8,181 nucleotides of DNA from JAKORR01 sp964608495 (GCA_964608495.1 CAZSOQ010000237.1:1-8181), one strand, 5' to 3'. Positions 1 through 6,983 are shown, counted from the first letter of the stretch. The notes: generated from the sequence alone by a model not told the origin. Numbers and translations are program-made.

Positions 1-360
1 GACAACCACATCGTGGCGGCAGGAGGGGTGGCGGGGGCGGTCGCGGCGGCGAGGCGTGCAGCGCCGCCCACGGCGGCGATCGAGGTGGAGGTGCAGGACT
101 TCGAGCAGTTGGGGGAGGCGCTGGCGGCGGGGGCGGACGCAATAATGCTGGACAACCTGACCCCGGCGCAGGTCGAGGAGGCAGTGAGGCGGATCGGCGG
201 TCGGGCGAAGGTCGAGGTGTCGGGCGGCGTGACGGAGGAGACGGCCCGGGCCTACGCAGAGACGGGGGCCGACTTCATCTCGTCGGGTAGACTCACGCAT
301 AGTGCGCAGGCCATAGACATCAGCCTGGAGTTGGGATGCGATGGCGATCGCGCGGGATAA
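1..360 (+). CDS. nadC: Nicotinate-nucleotide pyrophosphorylase (carboxylating), C-terminal part
   Basis: Cytoplasmic quinolinate phosphoribosyltransferase: converts quinolinate and PRPP to nicotinate mononucleotide, CO2 and pyrophosphate in de novo NAD synthesis. The frame is open from base 1, so the 5' end lies outside the window; the 119 visible residues are roughly the last two-fifths of a family that is usually about 280 residues long. Visible family motifs, in order, are DNHI at the very start (from the KDNH motif), the IEVEV strand carrying a conserved glutamate, IMLDN with the conserved aspartate, EVSGGV, and the phosphate-site end SSGRLTHSAQAIDISLEL. The alanine common in the family's GALTHS stretch is arginine here. 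The stop TAA at 358-360 lies inside the next gene, so the two are probably co-transcribed. The family call is firm; the overlap suggests coupling but gives no functional link. Confidence 0.95.
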   Translation, partial: DNHIVAAGGVAGAVAAARRAAPPTAAIEVEVQDFEQLGEALAAGADAIMLDNLTPAQVEEAVRRIGGRAKVEVSGGVTEETARAYAETGADFISSGRLTHSAQAIDISLELGCDGDRAG

Positions 361-1507
361 GGGTAGGTTGATCGGGGCGGGCATGGTCGTGTTGGCGTGT
401 CTTACGGTGCAGCCGGCGTGGGGTCAGGACGTGAACCTGGCGCTGCGGCAGCCCTTCACGGCGAACTGCGGCCTGCTGCCGGGATGGGACGGTCTGACCG
501 ACGGGGTCAAGGACTCGGACGAGCCGCCGGCGTGCCTGGCAACGGACAACGCGGCAAAGTTCCCCAAGCAAGTGGTGGTGGACCTGGGCGGCCGCTGCGA
601 GGTTAACCGAGTGGTGGTGCACAACTCGGCCAACGGGAACGCGAAGCTCGTGGAGGTGGCCCTGAGCAGCGACGCCAAGAGCTACACGGCGCTGCGAGAG
701 TACGTCTTCCCGGCGGGCAAGTACCAGCCGCTAGTGCATCGCTGCACGCCCAAGCAGGCGCGGTTCCTGCGCATAACCTTCCGCGACACGTGGGGCACGG
801 GGCTGGGCGGCAAGAACATCATGTACCTGCGGGAGGCGGAGGTCTACGGCAAGCGGCTGGAGGCGGTGGCCAAGGGCGCGGAGGCGCTGTGGGGCCTACT
901 GGCTGCCAGCAAGCCCGAGCAGGAGATCCCGTCCTGGGCGGCGACGCGGCGGTACCTGGGGGAGCTGTCGCGGGCGGCGCGGCTGACGGTGGTGACGGAC
1001 CAGCCCGCCGAGCCGCTGATCGGTCCGCAGGGGTGGATAGCGGGGGGCCTACGCGAAGCCAAGGGGGCGTGGACGGCCGCGGGCGTGCAGGTGAAGTACG
1101 TGCAGTACCGGCCGGACGAGGAGGAGAGGGCGACGAAGGAGCTGCAGGAGATGATGCGCACGGCGGCGCCGGACCTGCTGATAGTGGCGCCGTCGGCCCA
1201 GGGCAAGCAGGCCTTCGTGGACAGCGTGGCGAAAGTGCTGGAGATGGGGAGCAAGGCGGGCGCAAGCATGTTGGTGTGTGTGCCACCTCCTCCCGCGGAT
1301 GGGAGTGGCTCGACAGAACTGGAGCAGTACCGCAAGATAAGACGAGAGTTGCTGGTGCACGCGGCCGGCCATTCCTGTGGCGTGCTCGATGTGGGCGCCC
1401 TGCTGGCGAGGATGGACAACCCGACCAAGATGCTGGCGGGGAGGAGCTGGGCGGCGGAGGCAGTTAAGGCAATAGCCGGGGCCATAGCGCGGCTGCTCGT
1501 GGAGTAG
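341..1507 (+). CDS. Exported F5/8-type (discoidin-like) protein with degenerate SGNH-hydrolase-like domain
   Basis: 388 residues. Residues 1-28 look like a signal peptide: basic R5, K7 and R9, a hydrophobic core at 10-23, and probable cleavage after AWG at 28. Residues about 32-172 resemble an F5/8 type C beta-sandwich, a fold that usually binds carbohydrate: NLALRQPF opening, QVVVDLGG strand, RFLRITF, and closing LREAEVYG. Residues about 213-388 follow the layout of an SGNH/GDSL hydrolase, with strand LTVVTDQ, strand DLLIVAPSAQ, ASMLVCVPPPP, GVLDVGALL and a final helix ending in IAGAIARLLVE. The expected nucleophile motif (GDS), the GxND motif and the C-terminal DxxH are not visible, so it is probably non-catalytic. 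ATG 341 is preferred because it supplies the basic n-region and has GGAG at 327-330. It overlaps nadC by 20 bases. The F5/8 call is fairly sure; the SGNH call is inference from secondary-structure order. Confidence 0.75.
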   Translation: MAIARDKGRLIGAGMVVLACLTVQPAWGQDVNLALRQPFTANCGLLPGWDGLTDGVKDSDEPPACLATDNAAKFPKQVVVDLGGRCEVNRVVVHNSANGNAKLVEVALSSDAKSYTALREYVFPAGKYQPLVHRCTPKQARFLRITFRDTWGTGLGGKNIMYLREAEVYGKRLEAVAKGAEALWGLLAASKPEQEIPSWAATRRYLGELSRAARLTVVTDQPAEPLIGPQGWIAGGLREAKGAWTAAGVQVKYVQYRPDEEERATKELQEMMRTAAPDLLIVAPSAQGKQAFVDSVAKVLEMGSKAGASMLVCVPPPPADGSGSTELEQYRKIRRELLVHAAGHSCGVLDVGALLARMDNPTKMLAGRSWAAEAVKAIAGAIARLLVE

Positions 1508-1562
1508 CCGCAGTGCACGAAGCGAGGCAGTGGCACAAAGCAGCAAGTGAGGCGGCTGAACA

Positions 1563-1940
1563 ATGCTGTGGCTCCTGGCGCTAGTGGCCGCTCTGGTATT
1601 GGTCGTTCCGGGTGTGGAGTTCCTGCGGTGGTTCGTGGTGGACTGTCTGCACCTGTATGACGAATTGTCGCTCACCGACGGGTGCCTCGTGATCCTCGTG
1701 GTCCTCCAGGTGGCAATCCTCGTCCACCTTGCGGCTTGGCGGCGGACGACGGAGTCGGAGCCTGAGCCCGAGCGGAGGGCCCGTAGGGCGCGGGTCGCAC
1801 CCAGTCTGAACAGCGAGGAGGAACGGACGGGACGCGCCTCGGATCGCAGCAGCCACAGCGGCTCACGAAGCCAGGGGGGCAGCCGACGTTCCTCCGGGGA
1901 GACGGGCCGAAGACCCTCCGCGCCGCGGAGGCCGAAGTAG
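1563..1940 (+). CDS. Small two-helix membrane protein with long basic tail, unknown function
   Basis: 125 residues, not recognised as any known family. Hydrophobic segments lie at about residues 2-26 (LWLLALVAALVLVVPG and following) and 41-59 (CLVILVVLQVAILVHLAAW), joined by a short acidic loop (DCLHLYDELSLTDG). From residue 60 on, the protein is rich in R, S, E, G and P and looks disordered. By the positive-inside rule both termini should be cytoplasmic. A GTGAGG at 1547-1552 sits 10 bases before the ATG. It lies 55 bases after the preceding gene and on the same strand. The N-terminal half is convincing as membrane protein. The tail has low complexity and could be partly an effect of high GC, but the frame stays open to a TAG at 1938-1940. 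It could be a surface-assembly accessory protein, but nothing in the sequence shows this. Confidence 0.55.
   Translation: MLWLLALVAALVLVVPGVEFLRWFVVDCLHLYDELSLTDGCLVILVVLQVAILVHLAAWRRTTESEPEPERRARRARVAPSLNSEEERTGRASDRSSHSGSRSQGGSRRSSGETGRRPSAPRRPK
1915..1931 (+). other. Inverted repeat / hairpin at the end of the small membrane-protein gene
   Basis: CCTCCGC at 1915-1921 and GCGGAGG at 1925-1931 are perfect reverse complements around a 3-base centre, giving a 7-bp stem just before the TAG stop at 1938-1940. No T-run follows, so it does not look like a Rho-independent terminator. It may slow or protect the transcript, or be chance in GC-rich DNA. Confidence 0.3.
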
Positions 1941-2005
1941 GTCGCGTCTAGAGGACTGGTGATCGGGGCCCGGCGTCGGCATCGCCAGGCAGGTCAGGAC
2001 GCGAC
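1941..2005 (+). other. Long-span inverted repeat in the leader of the acetyltransferase gene
   Basis: GTCGCGTC at 1941-1948 is the exact reverse complement of GACGCGAC at 1998-2005. Between them GGCG (1972-1975) can pair with CGCC (1983-1986). Together they could fold the 105-base gap before the acetyltransferase into a closed stem with an inner hairpin, ending 25 bases before the ribosome site. The 8-bp outer arms are short for a 49-base loop, so this is only a candidate structured leader. Confidence 0.2.
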
Positions 2006-2030
2006 GCTGGAAGAGACAGCCGGCAGGGAC

Positions 2031-2037
2031 AGGAGGG
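2031..2037 (+). promoter_or_regulatory. Ribosome binding site deciding the start of the GNAT gene
   Basis: AGGAGGG lies 8 bases before ATG 2046. It supports that start over the in-frame GTG at 1959, which would add 29 arginine-rich residues not expected in the family. Confidence 0.75.
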
Positions 2038-2045
2038 ACCGGCGG

Positions 2046-2546
2046 ATGCCGAGCTTCGTGATTGAGGACTACCGGCCCGGGGACGAGCGGAGGATGATGG
2101 AGATCGCGCCCCGGGCCTTCGGCGTGTGGGCGCGGTATGGGATTGACTACTCGCTGCCCAGGGACGCGGTCGAGGAAGGGTACCGCGAGGAAGCCCGCGG
2201 GTACGCCGAGCGGATAAAGGCGGGCGAAGAGGGCCTCCAGGTCTTCATCGCGCGCCGCGAAGGGGAAGTGGCGGGCTACATCGTGGTGGTGACGGACCAG
2301 GCCAAAAGTCGCCGCTTCGGGATGAAGTGGGGAGTGATCGTGTCGCTGGCGGTGGACCCTGAGTACCACCACGGCGGTATCGGGAAGGCCCTGGTGGCGC
2401 GGGCGATGGAGTGGTTCGGGGAGCAGCAGTGCCGGTACCTGGAGGTCTCCACGGACCAGAACAACATCGCCGCCATCAGGACCTACGAGGGGGCCGGGTT
2501 CCGGGCCATCTACTCCGGCATCACTCTGTCGCGGCGGCTCGGCTGA
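2046..2546 (+). CDS. GNAT-family N-acetyltransferase
   Basis: 166 residues, a normal length for a single GNAT domain that moves acetyl from acetyl-CoA to an amine. The N-terminus FVIEDYRPGDERRMMEI matches the usual first strand and helix. Strand 4 and the acetyl-CoA loop are at residues 97-115 (VIVSLAVDPEYHHGGIGKAL). The loop normally reads Q/R-x-x-G-x-G/A; here the first position is histidine (HHGGIG). STDQNNIAAIRTYEGAGF at 135-152 is the classic second binding region (N-x-x-A-I-x-x-Y-x-x-x-G-F). The layout resembles RimI-type enzymes, but the substrate cannot be read from sequence. The stop is only 8 bases before the sugar-phosphate transferase gene, so the two are probably co-translated. 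This would fit acetylation of an amino sugar or of a surface-assembly protein, though this is inference. The family call is firm; the role is unknown. Confidence 0.92.
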   Translation: MPSFVIEDYRPGDERRMMEIAPRAFGVWARYGIDYSLPRDAVEEGYREEARGYAERIKAGEEGLQVFIARREGEVAGYIVVVTDQAKSRRFGMKWGVIVSLAVDPEYHHGGIGKALVARAMEWFGEQQCRYLEVSTDQNNIAAIRTYEGAGFRAIYSGITLSRRLG

Positions 2547-2554
2547 ACGCCAGT

Positions 2555-3976
2555 ATGAGCGCCCCGGAGAAGGAAGGACAGGCGGCGGAGCGAGGCCCTG
2601 AGCCAGGGGGCCGGCAGCGGCGAGTGCGGCTCGGGCTCGCGCAGGCGGCTCTCGTGGGCGACGTGGTGTGCATCGTGGCGGCGGTGTGCGCGGCCTACTA
2701 CACCCGGGCCAGCATCGGCCCACCCCTGCTGAAGGAACTCCAGCATCCCCTGAGTCTCTACCTCGCGACGCTGCCGGCCGTGGTGGCGATCCTGCTGGCC
2801 ACGGGCTACAGCCTGTCCCTCTATGGCGCGCGACTGCCGGGGGTGGAAACGCAGATCGCCCTCGTGTGGCGCACCAACCTGCTGGGCACCCTCCTGCTGG
2901 CCGGCGCCAGCTTCCTGAGCCACCTCGACTACTCGCGGTTCATGCTCGGGCTTTTCTGGCTGTACGTCACGATCTTCGAGCTGGGTGGCAGGTCCCTGCT
3001 GGCACTGGCGCGCGAGCGCGGCGTGGTGCGGGAAGCTCCCGTCAGGGCTCTGATCGTCGGGACGGGGGAGCTGGCGGGGCTGGTGGCGGAGAAGCTGGCC
3101 AAGGCTCCCGCGCCCGGCTACGAGTGCGAGGGGTTCGTGACGGTCGGGAAGACGGCCCAGGGAGACGTGGTGGGGACGCTGGAGGAGCTGCCCGAGCTGA
3201 GCCGGGACCTGGGCGTCGAGGAGGTGTTCGTGGCGGCGCCGGGCCTGACCACGGAGCGGCTGATGCCCGTCGTGGACCGCTGTCGCGATCTGGCGACGCA
3301 TTTCTACCTGGTGGCAGGGCCGCTGCAGGTGCTGATGGGCTCGGGGGCGCTGGCTGACCTGAGCCAACTGCCGGTCATCGAGCTGCCCGGGGCCTACGCG
3401 CCCTCGAGGCCGTACCTGGCGGCCAAGCGAACAATGGACGTGGTGATGGGCGCGACGCTGCTGGTGCTGCTGGCCCCGATGATGCTGGTCGTGGCGTGGC
3501 TGGTGCGCCGGCAGACGCGCGCGAGCGCCCTGTTTCTGCAGGAGCGCGTGGGACAGGGAGGGCGCCCCTTCGACATGTACAAGTTCCGCACGATGGACCC
3601 GGGCGCCGATCCCTACGCGCCTGCTCCTTCCGGCCGGGACGACCCGAGGGTGACGCCGATCGGGCGGTGGCTGAGGCACTACAGCCTGGACGAGCTGCCC
3701 CAGCTCATCAACGTGGTGAGGGGCGAGATGAGCCTGGTGGGACCGCGGCCGGAGATGCCCTTCATCGTCGAGCGCTACGAGCCCTGGCAGCGGCGGCGGC
3801 TGGACGCCAAGCCGGGGCTGACGGGACTGTGGCAGATCATGGGCCGCAAGGACCTGCCGCTGGCGGACAACATCGAGTACGACTTCTACTACCTGCGCCA
3901 CCAGGGGCTACTGCTGGACCTGGAGATACTACTGAGGACCCTACCGGCCGTGCTGCTGGGCCGCGGGGCGTACTGA
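2555..3976 (+). CDS. Polyprenyl-phosphate sugar-1-phosphate transferase (WcaJ/WbaP class)
   Basis: 473 residues. It is an inner-membrane enzyme that moves a sugar-1-phosphate from a nucleotide sugar to undecaprenyl phosphate, the first step of exopolysaccharide or capsule repeat synthesis. A charged 23-residue leader is followed by four hydrophobic segments (about 27-50, 66-90, 100-122, 126-147). A Rossmann-like CoA-binding-type domain follows at about 163-285 (LIVGTGELAGLVAEKL), then a fifth membrane segment at 295-317 and the bacterial sugar transferase domain to the end. Motifs: AAKRTMDVV, QERVGQGGRPFDMYKFRTM, DPRVTPIGRWLR, SLDELPQL with the D379/E380 pair, MSLVGPRPEMP, KPGLTGLWQIMGRKD. 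All motifs that mark an active enzyme are intact. ATG 2555 has no clear ribosome site; it probably depends on re-initiation after the acetyltransferase stop. GTG 2624 is an alternative start. No other polysaccharide gene is visible, and the sugar cannot be deduced. Confidence 0.93.
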   Translation: MSAPEKEGQAAERGPEPGGRQRRVRLGLAQAALVGDVVCIVAAVCAAYYTRASIGPPLLKELQHPLSLYLATLPAVVAILLATGYSLSLYGARLPGVETQIALVWRTNLLGTLLLAGASFLSHLDYSRFMLGLFWLYVTIFELGGRSLLALARERGVVREAPVRALIVGTGELAGLVAEKLAKAPAPGYECEGFVTVGKTAQGDVVGTLEELPELSRDLGVEEVFVAAPGLTTERLMPVVDRCRDLATHFYLVAGPLQVLMGSGALADLSQLPVIELPGAYAPSRPYLAAKRTMDVVMGATLLVLLAPMMLVVAWLVRRQTRASALFLQERVGQGGRPFDMYKFRTMDPGADPYAPAPSGRDDPRVTPIGRWLRHYSLDELPQLINVVRGEMSLVGPRPEMPFIVERYEPWQRRRLDAKPGLTGLWQIMGRKDLPLADNIEYDFYYLRHQGLLLDLEILLRTLPAVLLGRGAY

Positions 3977-4122
3977 CCGCGACGGGCCCGGCGGACGGAG
4001 GCCCGAACGGCCCTGCTCCCGGTGGAGGAGGATAGGGGGCAGGTCGGCGGGAACAGCAGCCTCCGGCTGGTGAGGTCCCCCGGGGCCGGTAGCGGGAGGT
4101 CGGCAGGTCCGGTGGCCACACA

Positions 4123-4128
4123 AGAGGG
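4123..4128 (+). promoter_or_regulatory. Ribosome binding site deciding the start of the PHP protein gene
   Basis: AGAGGG lies 8 bases before GTG 4137. An in-frame GTG at 4128 overlaps this site, so 4137 is the better start; the choice changes the protein by only three residues. Confidence 0.6.
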
Positions 4129-4136
4129 TGATACGA

Positions 4137-6920
4137 GTGACGAACAACGCGCGTATCCTGACGGTCCTGGCCGTGCTGGTGGCGGTTGTCCCGGCGACGG
4201 CCCAGACGGGCTTGCGCAGGCAGCTCCTGGACAACGGCGGCTTCGAGCAGGGGCTGACGGCCTGGCAGCCGGATCCCGGGCACCAGCTTGTGCAAGACCC
4301 CGAGCAGGCTCACAGCGGGAACAACTGCCTGACGGGCGAGGTGACGAAGGACAGTGACGCGCGGATCCTCAAGCGCGAGGTGGAGCTGCGGGCGGGCAAG
4401 CTGTATGAGTTCACGGTGTGGGCCCGGGCCACCAACAGGACGAAGCTCGTGCTGTGGATCGAGACGGGCGGGGAGCGGCAGATGGTGTCGGCGTGGCAGA
4501 ACGTGCCCGCGAAGTGGACGGCCTACTCGGCGCCGATGTCGGCCCCGGCGGGGCGAGTGGTGCTGGAGATCGTGGCGCCGTCGTCGCACGGGGCGCCCGC
4601 GGGCCAGATGTGGATTGATGACGTCGCGCTGTTCGAGTACGACCTGCCCGCGAGCAGCGAGGTCTCGGGGGGCGTGGGGTTCAACGACTGCCCGGCGATG
4701 GTGTGCACGCGGGATGGGTCGGCCTGGTTCGCCTGGGTCTCCTTCCGGGACGGCAAGGACACTCTGCAGGTCGCTCGGGCCGCCGTGAAGGGCGATGAGG
4801 TGACGCCGACGGGCACGTGGCAGGTCGCGACGGGGTCGGACGCGTACCTTCTGGACCCCACTCTCGCCACCGACGGCGAGGCGGTGTGGCTGGCCTATGC
4901 GGCGGAGAGGTCCGGGAACTGGGACGTATACGCGGCGCGGCTTCGGGCGGCGGGCCCGGAGGCGCCGGTGCAGGTATCGAGGGACCCGACGGTGGATGTC
5001 AAGCCCGCCTGCGCGGTGCAGGGGGGGAAGGTATGGGTGGCGTGGGAGAGCAACCGGGACGACGCCTGGCGGCGGATCTACCTGAGCAGGATCGAGGGGG
5101 GTCGGCCCACCGAGGCCCAGGGGATATCGCCGCGGGGATGCAGCAGTTACGCGCCCTCGCTGGCCGTGGTGGGAGGGGCGCCCTATGTTGTGTGGACCAG
5201 CTTCCGGGAGAACAACTTCGACCTGTACGCCTACGACGGCAGCGCACAGCGGCCCGGCGAGAGCCGAGTGACAACCGCGCCGACCGTGGACCGGGAGCCG
5301 CGCGTGGTGACGGCCGGTGACGGCGTATGGCTGGCCTGGGACAATGCCAACTCGACGACCTACCACGTGGGCGCGGCGAGGGCGAAGCGCGTGCAGGTGG
5401 CCCGGGTGACGCCGGCCGGGCTCAGGAGCCCGCTGGGGCTGGCAGGCACGGTGCTGGGCCAGACGGCGGAGCTGGCTGACCTGGGCCTGGACGCCCAGGG
5501 GCGCCTGTGGGTAGTGGCGCGCGTGCCGCGCGGGAAGAACGCCGGCTGGGACGTGCTGGGGTGGTGTTACAGCGGGGACGAGTGGTCGGAGAAGCTGCGC
5601 GTGGCGTCGAGGAAGGGCCTGGCGCGGCGGCCCCAGGTGGGCTTCGCCGCCGGTCGCGTGCTCGTCTGCTACCAGGGCGACGACATTCCCAACGCTTGGC
5701 CGACGGTTGAGGCGGCCGCCACGGCCACCAGTGGGGTCTACGTAGCCGCGCTGGAGCCCGTCTCGGCGCCCGAGCCCAGGTCGCTGGCCCTGGGGCCCTA
5801 CGAGGCGCCCGAGGAGGAGTTCGAGGCGGCGGCCCTGCGGGTGGCTCGGGGCGAGGACCGTCCCCGGCACAGCATCAGCTACCAGGGCCAGACACTGAAC
5901 CTGTACTTCGGCGACCTGCACGAGCACACGGACATCTCGGTGTGCAACCGCACGGGCGACCAGACTCAGGACCAGAGCTACCAGAGCATCCGGGATATCG
6001 GGCGCGAAGACTTCGCGGCGCTGACCGACCACGGCTATAACTTCAACGATTACCTGTGGGACTACACGGCGAAGATGGCGCGATCGAACAACGACGAGGG
6101 GCGGTTCCTGACCTTCCTCGGCGAGGAGTGGACGTCGAGCTTTGAGAACTACACGGACGAGCACCCCTACGGCTACTACGGGCATCGCAACCTGATCCTC
6201 GAGGACCCCTACTACCCGAGGTGGTTCAATTCGCGGGACGCGAAGACGCCGGCCGAGGTGTGGGAGGTACTGCGGCAGGAGAAGGTGAGCTTCATCCATA
6301 TCCCGCACCAGCTCGCGGATACGGGGAACGTGCCGACGGACTGGAAGTACGTGGACGAGGAAGCGCAGCCGGTAGCGGAGATCTTCCAGACGCGCGGCTC
6401 CTACGAGTATGAGGGAACGCCGAGGCAGGCGAAGAACGCGACGCCCAAGGGATGGTTCCTGCAGGACGCGTGGGCGCGGGGGATCGTCATCGGTGTGATT
6501 GCGGCGCCCGACCACGGCGGAGGCTACGGGAAGGCGGCCGTCTATGCCCCGGAGCTGTCCAGGAAGGCGATCCTGGAGGCTATCCGGGCCAGGCACACCT
6601 ACGGCACGACGGCGGCGAAGATCCTCCTGGAGGTGCGGGTGAACGGGCGCCTCATGGGCGAGAAGATCCCGGCCGCCGGGGGCAAGCCCGTGCGCGTCGA
6701 GGTTCGGGCGAGCTGCCCGGGCGAGATTGCGCGGGTCGAGGTGTGCCGGAACAACCAGTTTATCTACGCGCCCGAGGTGACGGGCAAGGACTGCGACATC
6801 ACCTTCGTGGATAACGACCCGCCCGCGGGGCCGTGCTACTACTACGTGCGGGTGATACAGAAGGACGAGGAGATTGCTTGGTCCTCGCCGGTATGGCTGG
6901 GCGAGGCCGGGCCTATCTGA
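4137..6920 (+). CDS. Exported multidomain protein: CBM-like domain, seven-repeat beta-propeller, DUF3604/PHP metal-dependent domain
   Basis: 927 residues with GTG start. Signal peptide 1-22, with cleavage expected after ATA. Residues about 28-175 resemble a CBM4/9-type jelly-roll: LLDNGGFEQGLTAWQ opening, WARATNRTKLVLWIE, closing QMWIDDVALFEY. Residues about 180-540 hold seven repeats spaced near 50 residues, each with a pattern like VWLAW followed by a polar turn and a DLYA-like strand (at 196, 250, 299, 349, 397, 457, 508). This predicts a seven-bladed propeller. Residues about 585-825 are PHP-like: GDLHEHTDIS (H595, H597), LTDHGYN (D631, H632), LGEEWTSS (E663, E664), HIPHQLAD (H721, H724), APDHGGG (D792, H793). 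These would bind metals. The tail (about 826-927) is beta-rich and ends in YYYVRVIQKDEEIAWSSPVW, typical of DUF3604 proteins. Likely a secreted phosphoesterase-like hydrolase acting on a glycan-linked or unknown substrate. Two stops in tandem (TGA, TAG) end it. Confidence 0.88.
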   Translation: MTNNARILTVLAVLVAVVPATAQTGLRRQLLDNGGFEQGLTAWQPDPGHQLVQDPEQAHSGNNCLTGEVTKDSDARILKREVELRAGKLYEFTVWARATNRTKLVLWIETGGERQMVSAWQNVPAKWTAYSAPMSAPAGRVVLEIVAPSSHGAPAGQMWIDDVALFEYDLPASSEVSGGVGFNDCPAMVCTRDGSAWFAWVSFRDGKDTLQVARAAVKGDEVTPTGTWQVATGSDAYLLDPTLATDGEAVWLAYAAERSGNWDVYAARLRAAGPEAPVQVSRDPTVDVKPACAVQGGKVWVAWESNRDDAWRRIYLSRIEGGRPTEAQGISPRGCSSYAPSLAVVGGAPYVVWTSFRENNFDLYAYDGSAQRPGESRVTTAPTVDREPRVVTAGDGVWLAWDNANSTTYHVGAARAKRVQVARVTPAGLRSPLGLAGTVLGQTAELADLGLDAQGRLWVVARVPRGKNAGWDVLGWCYSGDEWSEKLRVASRKGLARRPQVGFAAGRVLVCYQGDDIPNAWPTVEAAATATSGVYVAALEPVSAPEPRSLALGPYEAPEEEFEAAALRVARGEDRPRHSISYQGQTLNLYFGDLHEHTDISVCNRTGDQTQDQSYQSIRDIGREDFAALTDHGYNFNDYLWDYTAKMARSNNDEGRFLTFLGEEWTSSFENYTDEHPYGYYGHRNLILEDPYYPRWFNSRDAKTPAEVWEVLRQEKVSFIHIPHQLADTGNVPTDWKYVDEEAQPVAEIFQTRGSYEYEGTPRQAKNATPKGWFLQDAWARGIVIGVIAAPDHGGGYGKAAVYAPELSRKAILEAIRARHTYGTTAAKILLEVRVNGRLMGEKIPAAGGKPVRVEVRASCPGEIARVEVCRNNQFIYAPEVTGKDCDITFVDNDPPAGPCYYYVRVIQKDEEIAWSSPVWLGEAGPI

Positions 6921-6954
6921 TAGCGGGCGTGGCAACCGGGGCCACGGCCTCGCA

Positions 6955-6972
6955 CGAGGGTAAAGGCCCTCG
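6955..6972 (+). other. Hairpin abutting the ATPase ribosome site
   Basis: CGAGGG at 6955-6960 pairs perfectly with CCCTCG at 6967-6972 around a 6-base loop (TAAAGG). Its last base is the first base of the GAGGAG ribosome site, so the hairpin could affect access to that site. No T-run follows, so it is unlikely to be a terminator. Confidence 0.3.
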
Positions 6973-6977
6973 AGGAG
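6972..6977 (+). promoter_or_regulatory. Ribosome binding site deciding the TTG start of the ATPase
   Basis: GAGGAG lies 6 bases before TTG 6984. No ATG or GTG exists in this frame between the upstream stop at 6921-6923 and the first membrane segment, so TTG 6984 is the supported start. Confidence 0.7.
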
Positions 6978-6983
6978 ACCGTC

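Noticed and set aside
389..400. Possible lipobox (VLAC) in the signal peptide of the F5/8-SGNH protein
   Set aside because: Leu at the -2 position is atypical, and a good type I cleavage site (AWG before Gln-Asp) follows, so a lipoprotein call is not supported.
844..1563. Minus-strand frame of 239 codons opposite the F5/8-SGNH gene
   Set aside because: The + strand frame has a signal peptide and recognisable domains; the antisense product shows none.
1959..2045. Upstream GTG start for the GNAT gene
   Set aside because: It would add 29 Arg-rich residues outside the family and ignores the strong AGGAGGG placed 8 bases before ATG 2046.
2411..2554. Upstream start for the sugar-phosphate transferase inside the GNAT gene
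   Set aside because: The 48 extra residues are an out-of-frame reading of the acetyltransferase and resemble nothing in the family.
2510..3901. Minus-strand frame of 463 codons opposite the sugar-phosphate transferase
   Set aside because: The + strand frame has all family motifs; the antisense product is rich in Q, H, R and P and has no domain.
3983..4005. CGGGCC/GGCCCG hairpin after the transferase gene as a terminator
   Set aside because: Only 6 bp with an 11-base loop and no T-run; such pairings are frequent by chance at this GC content.
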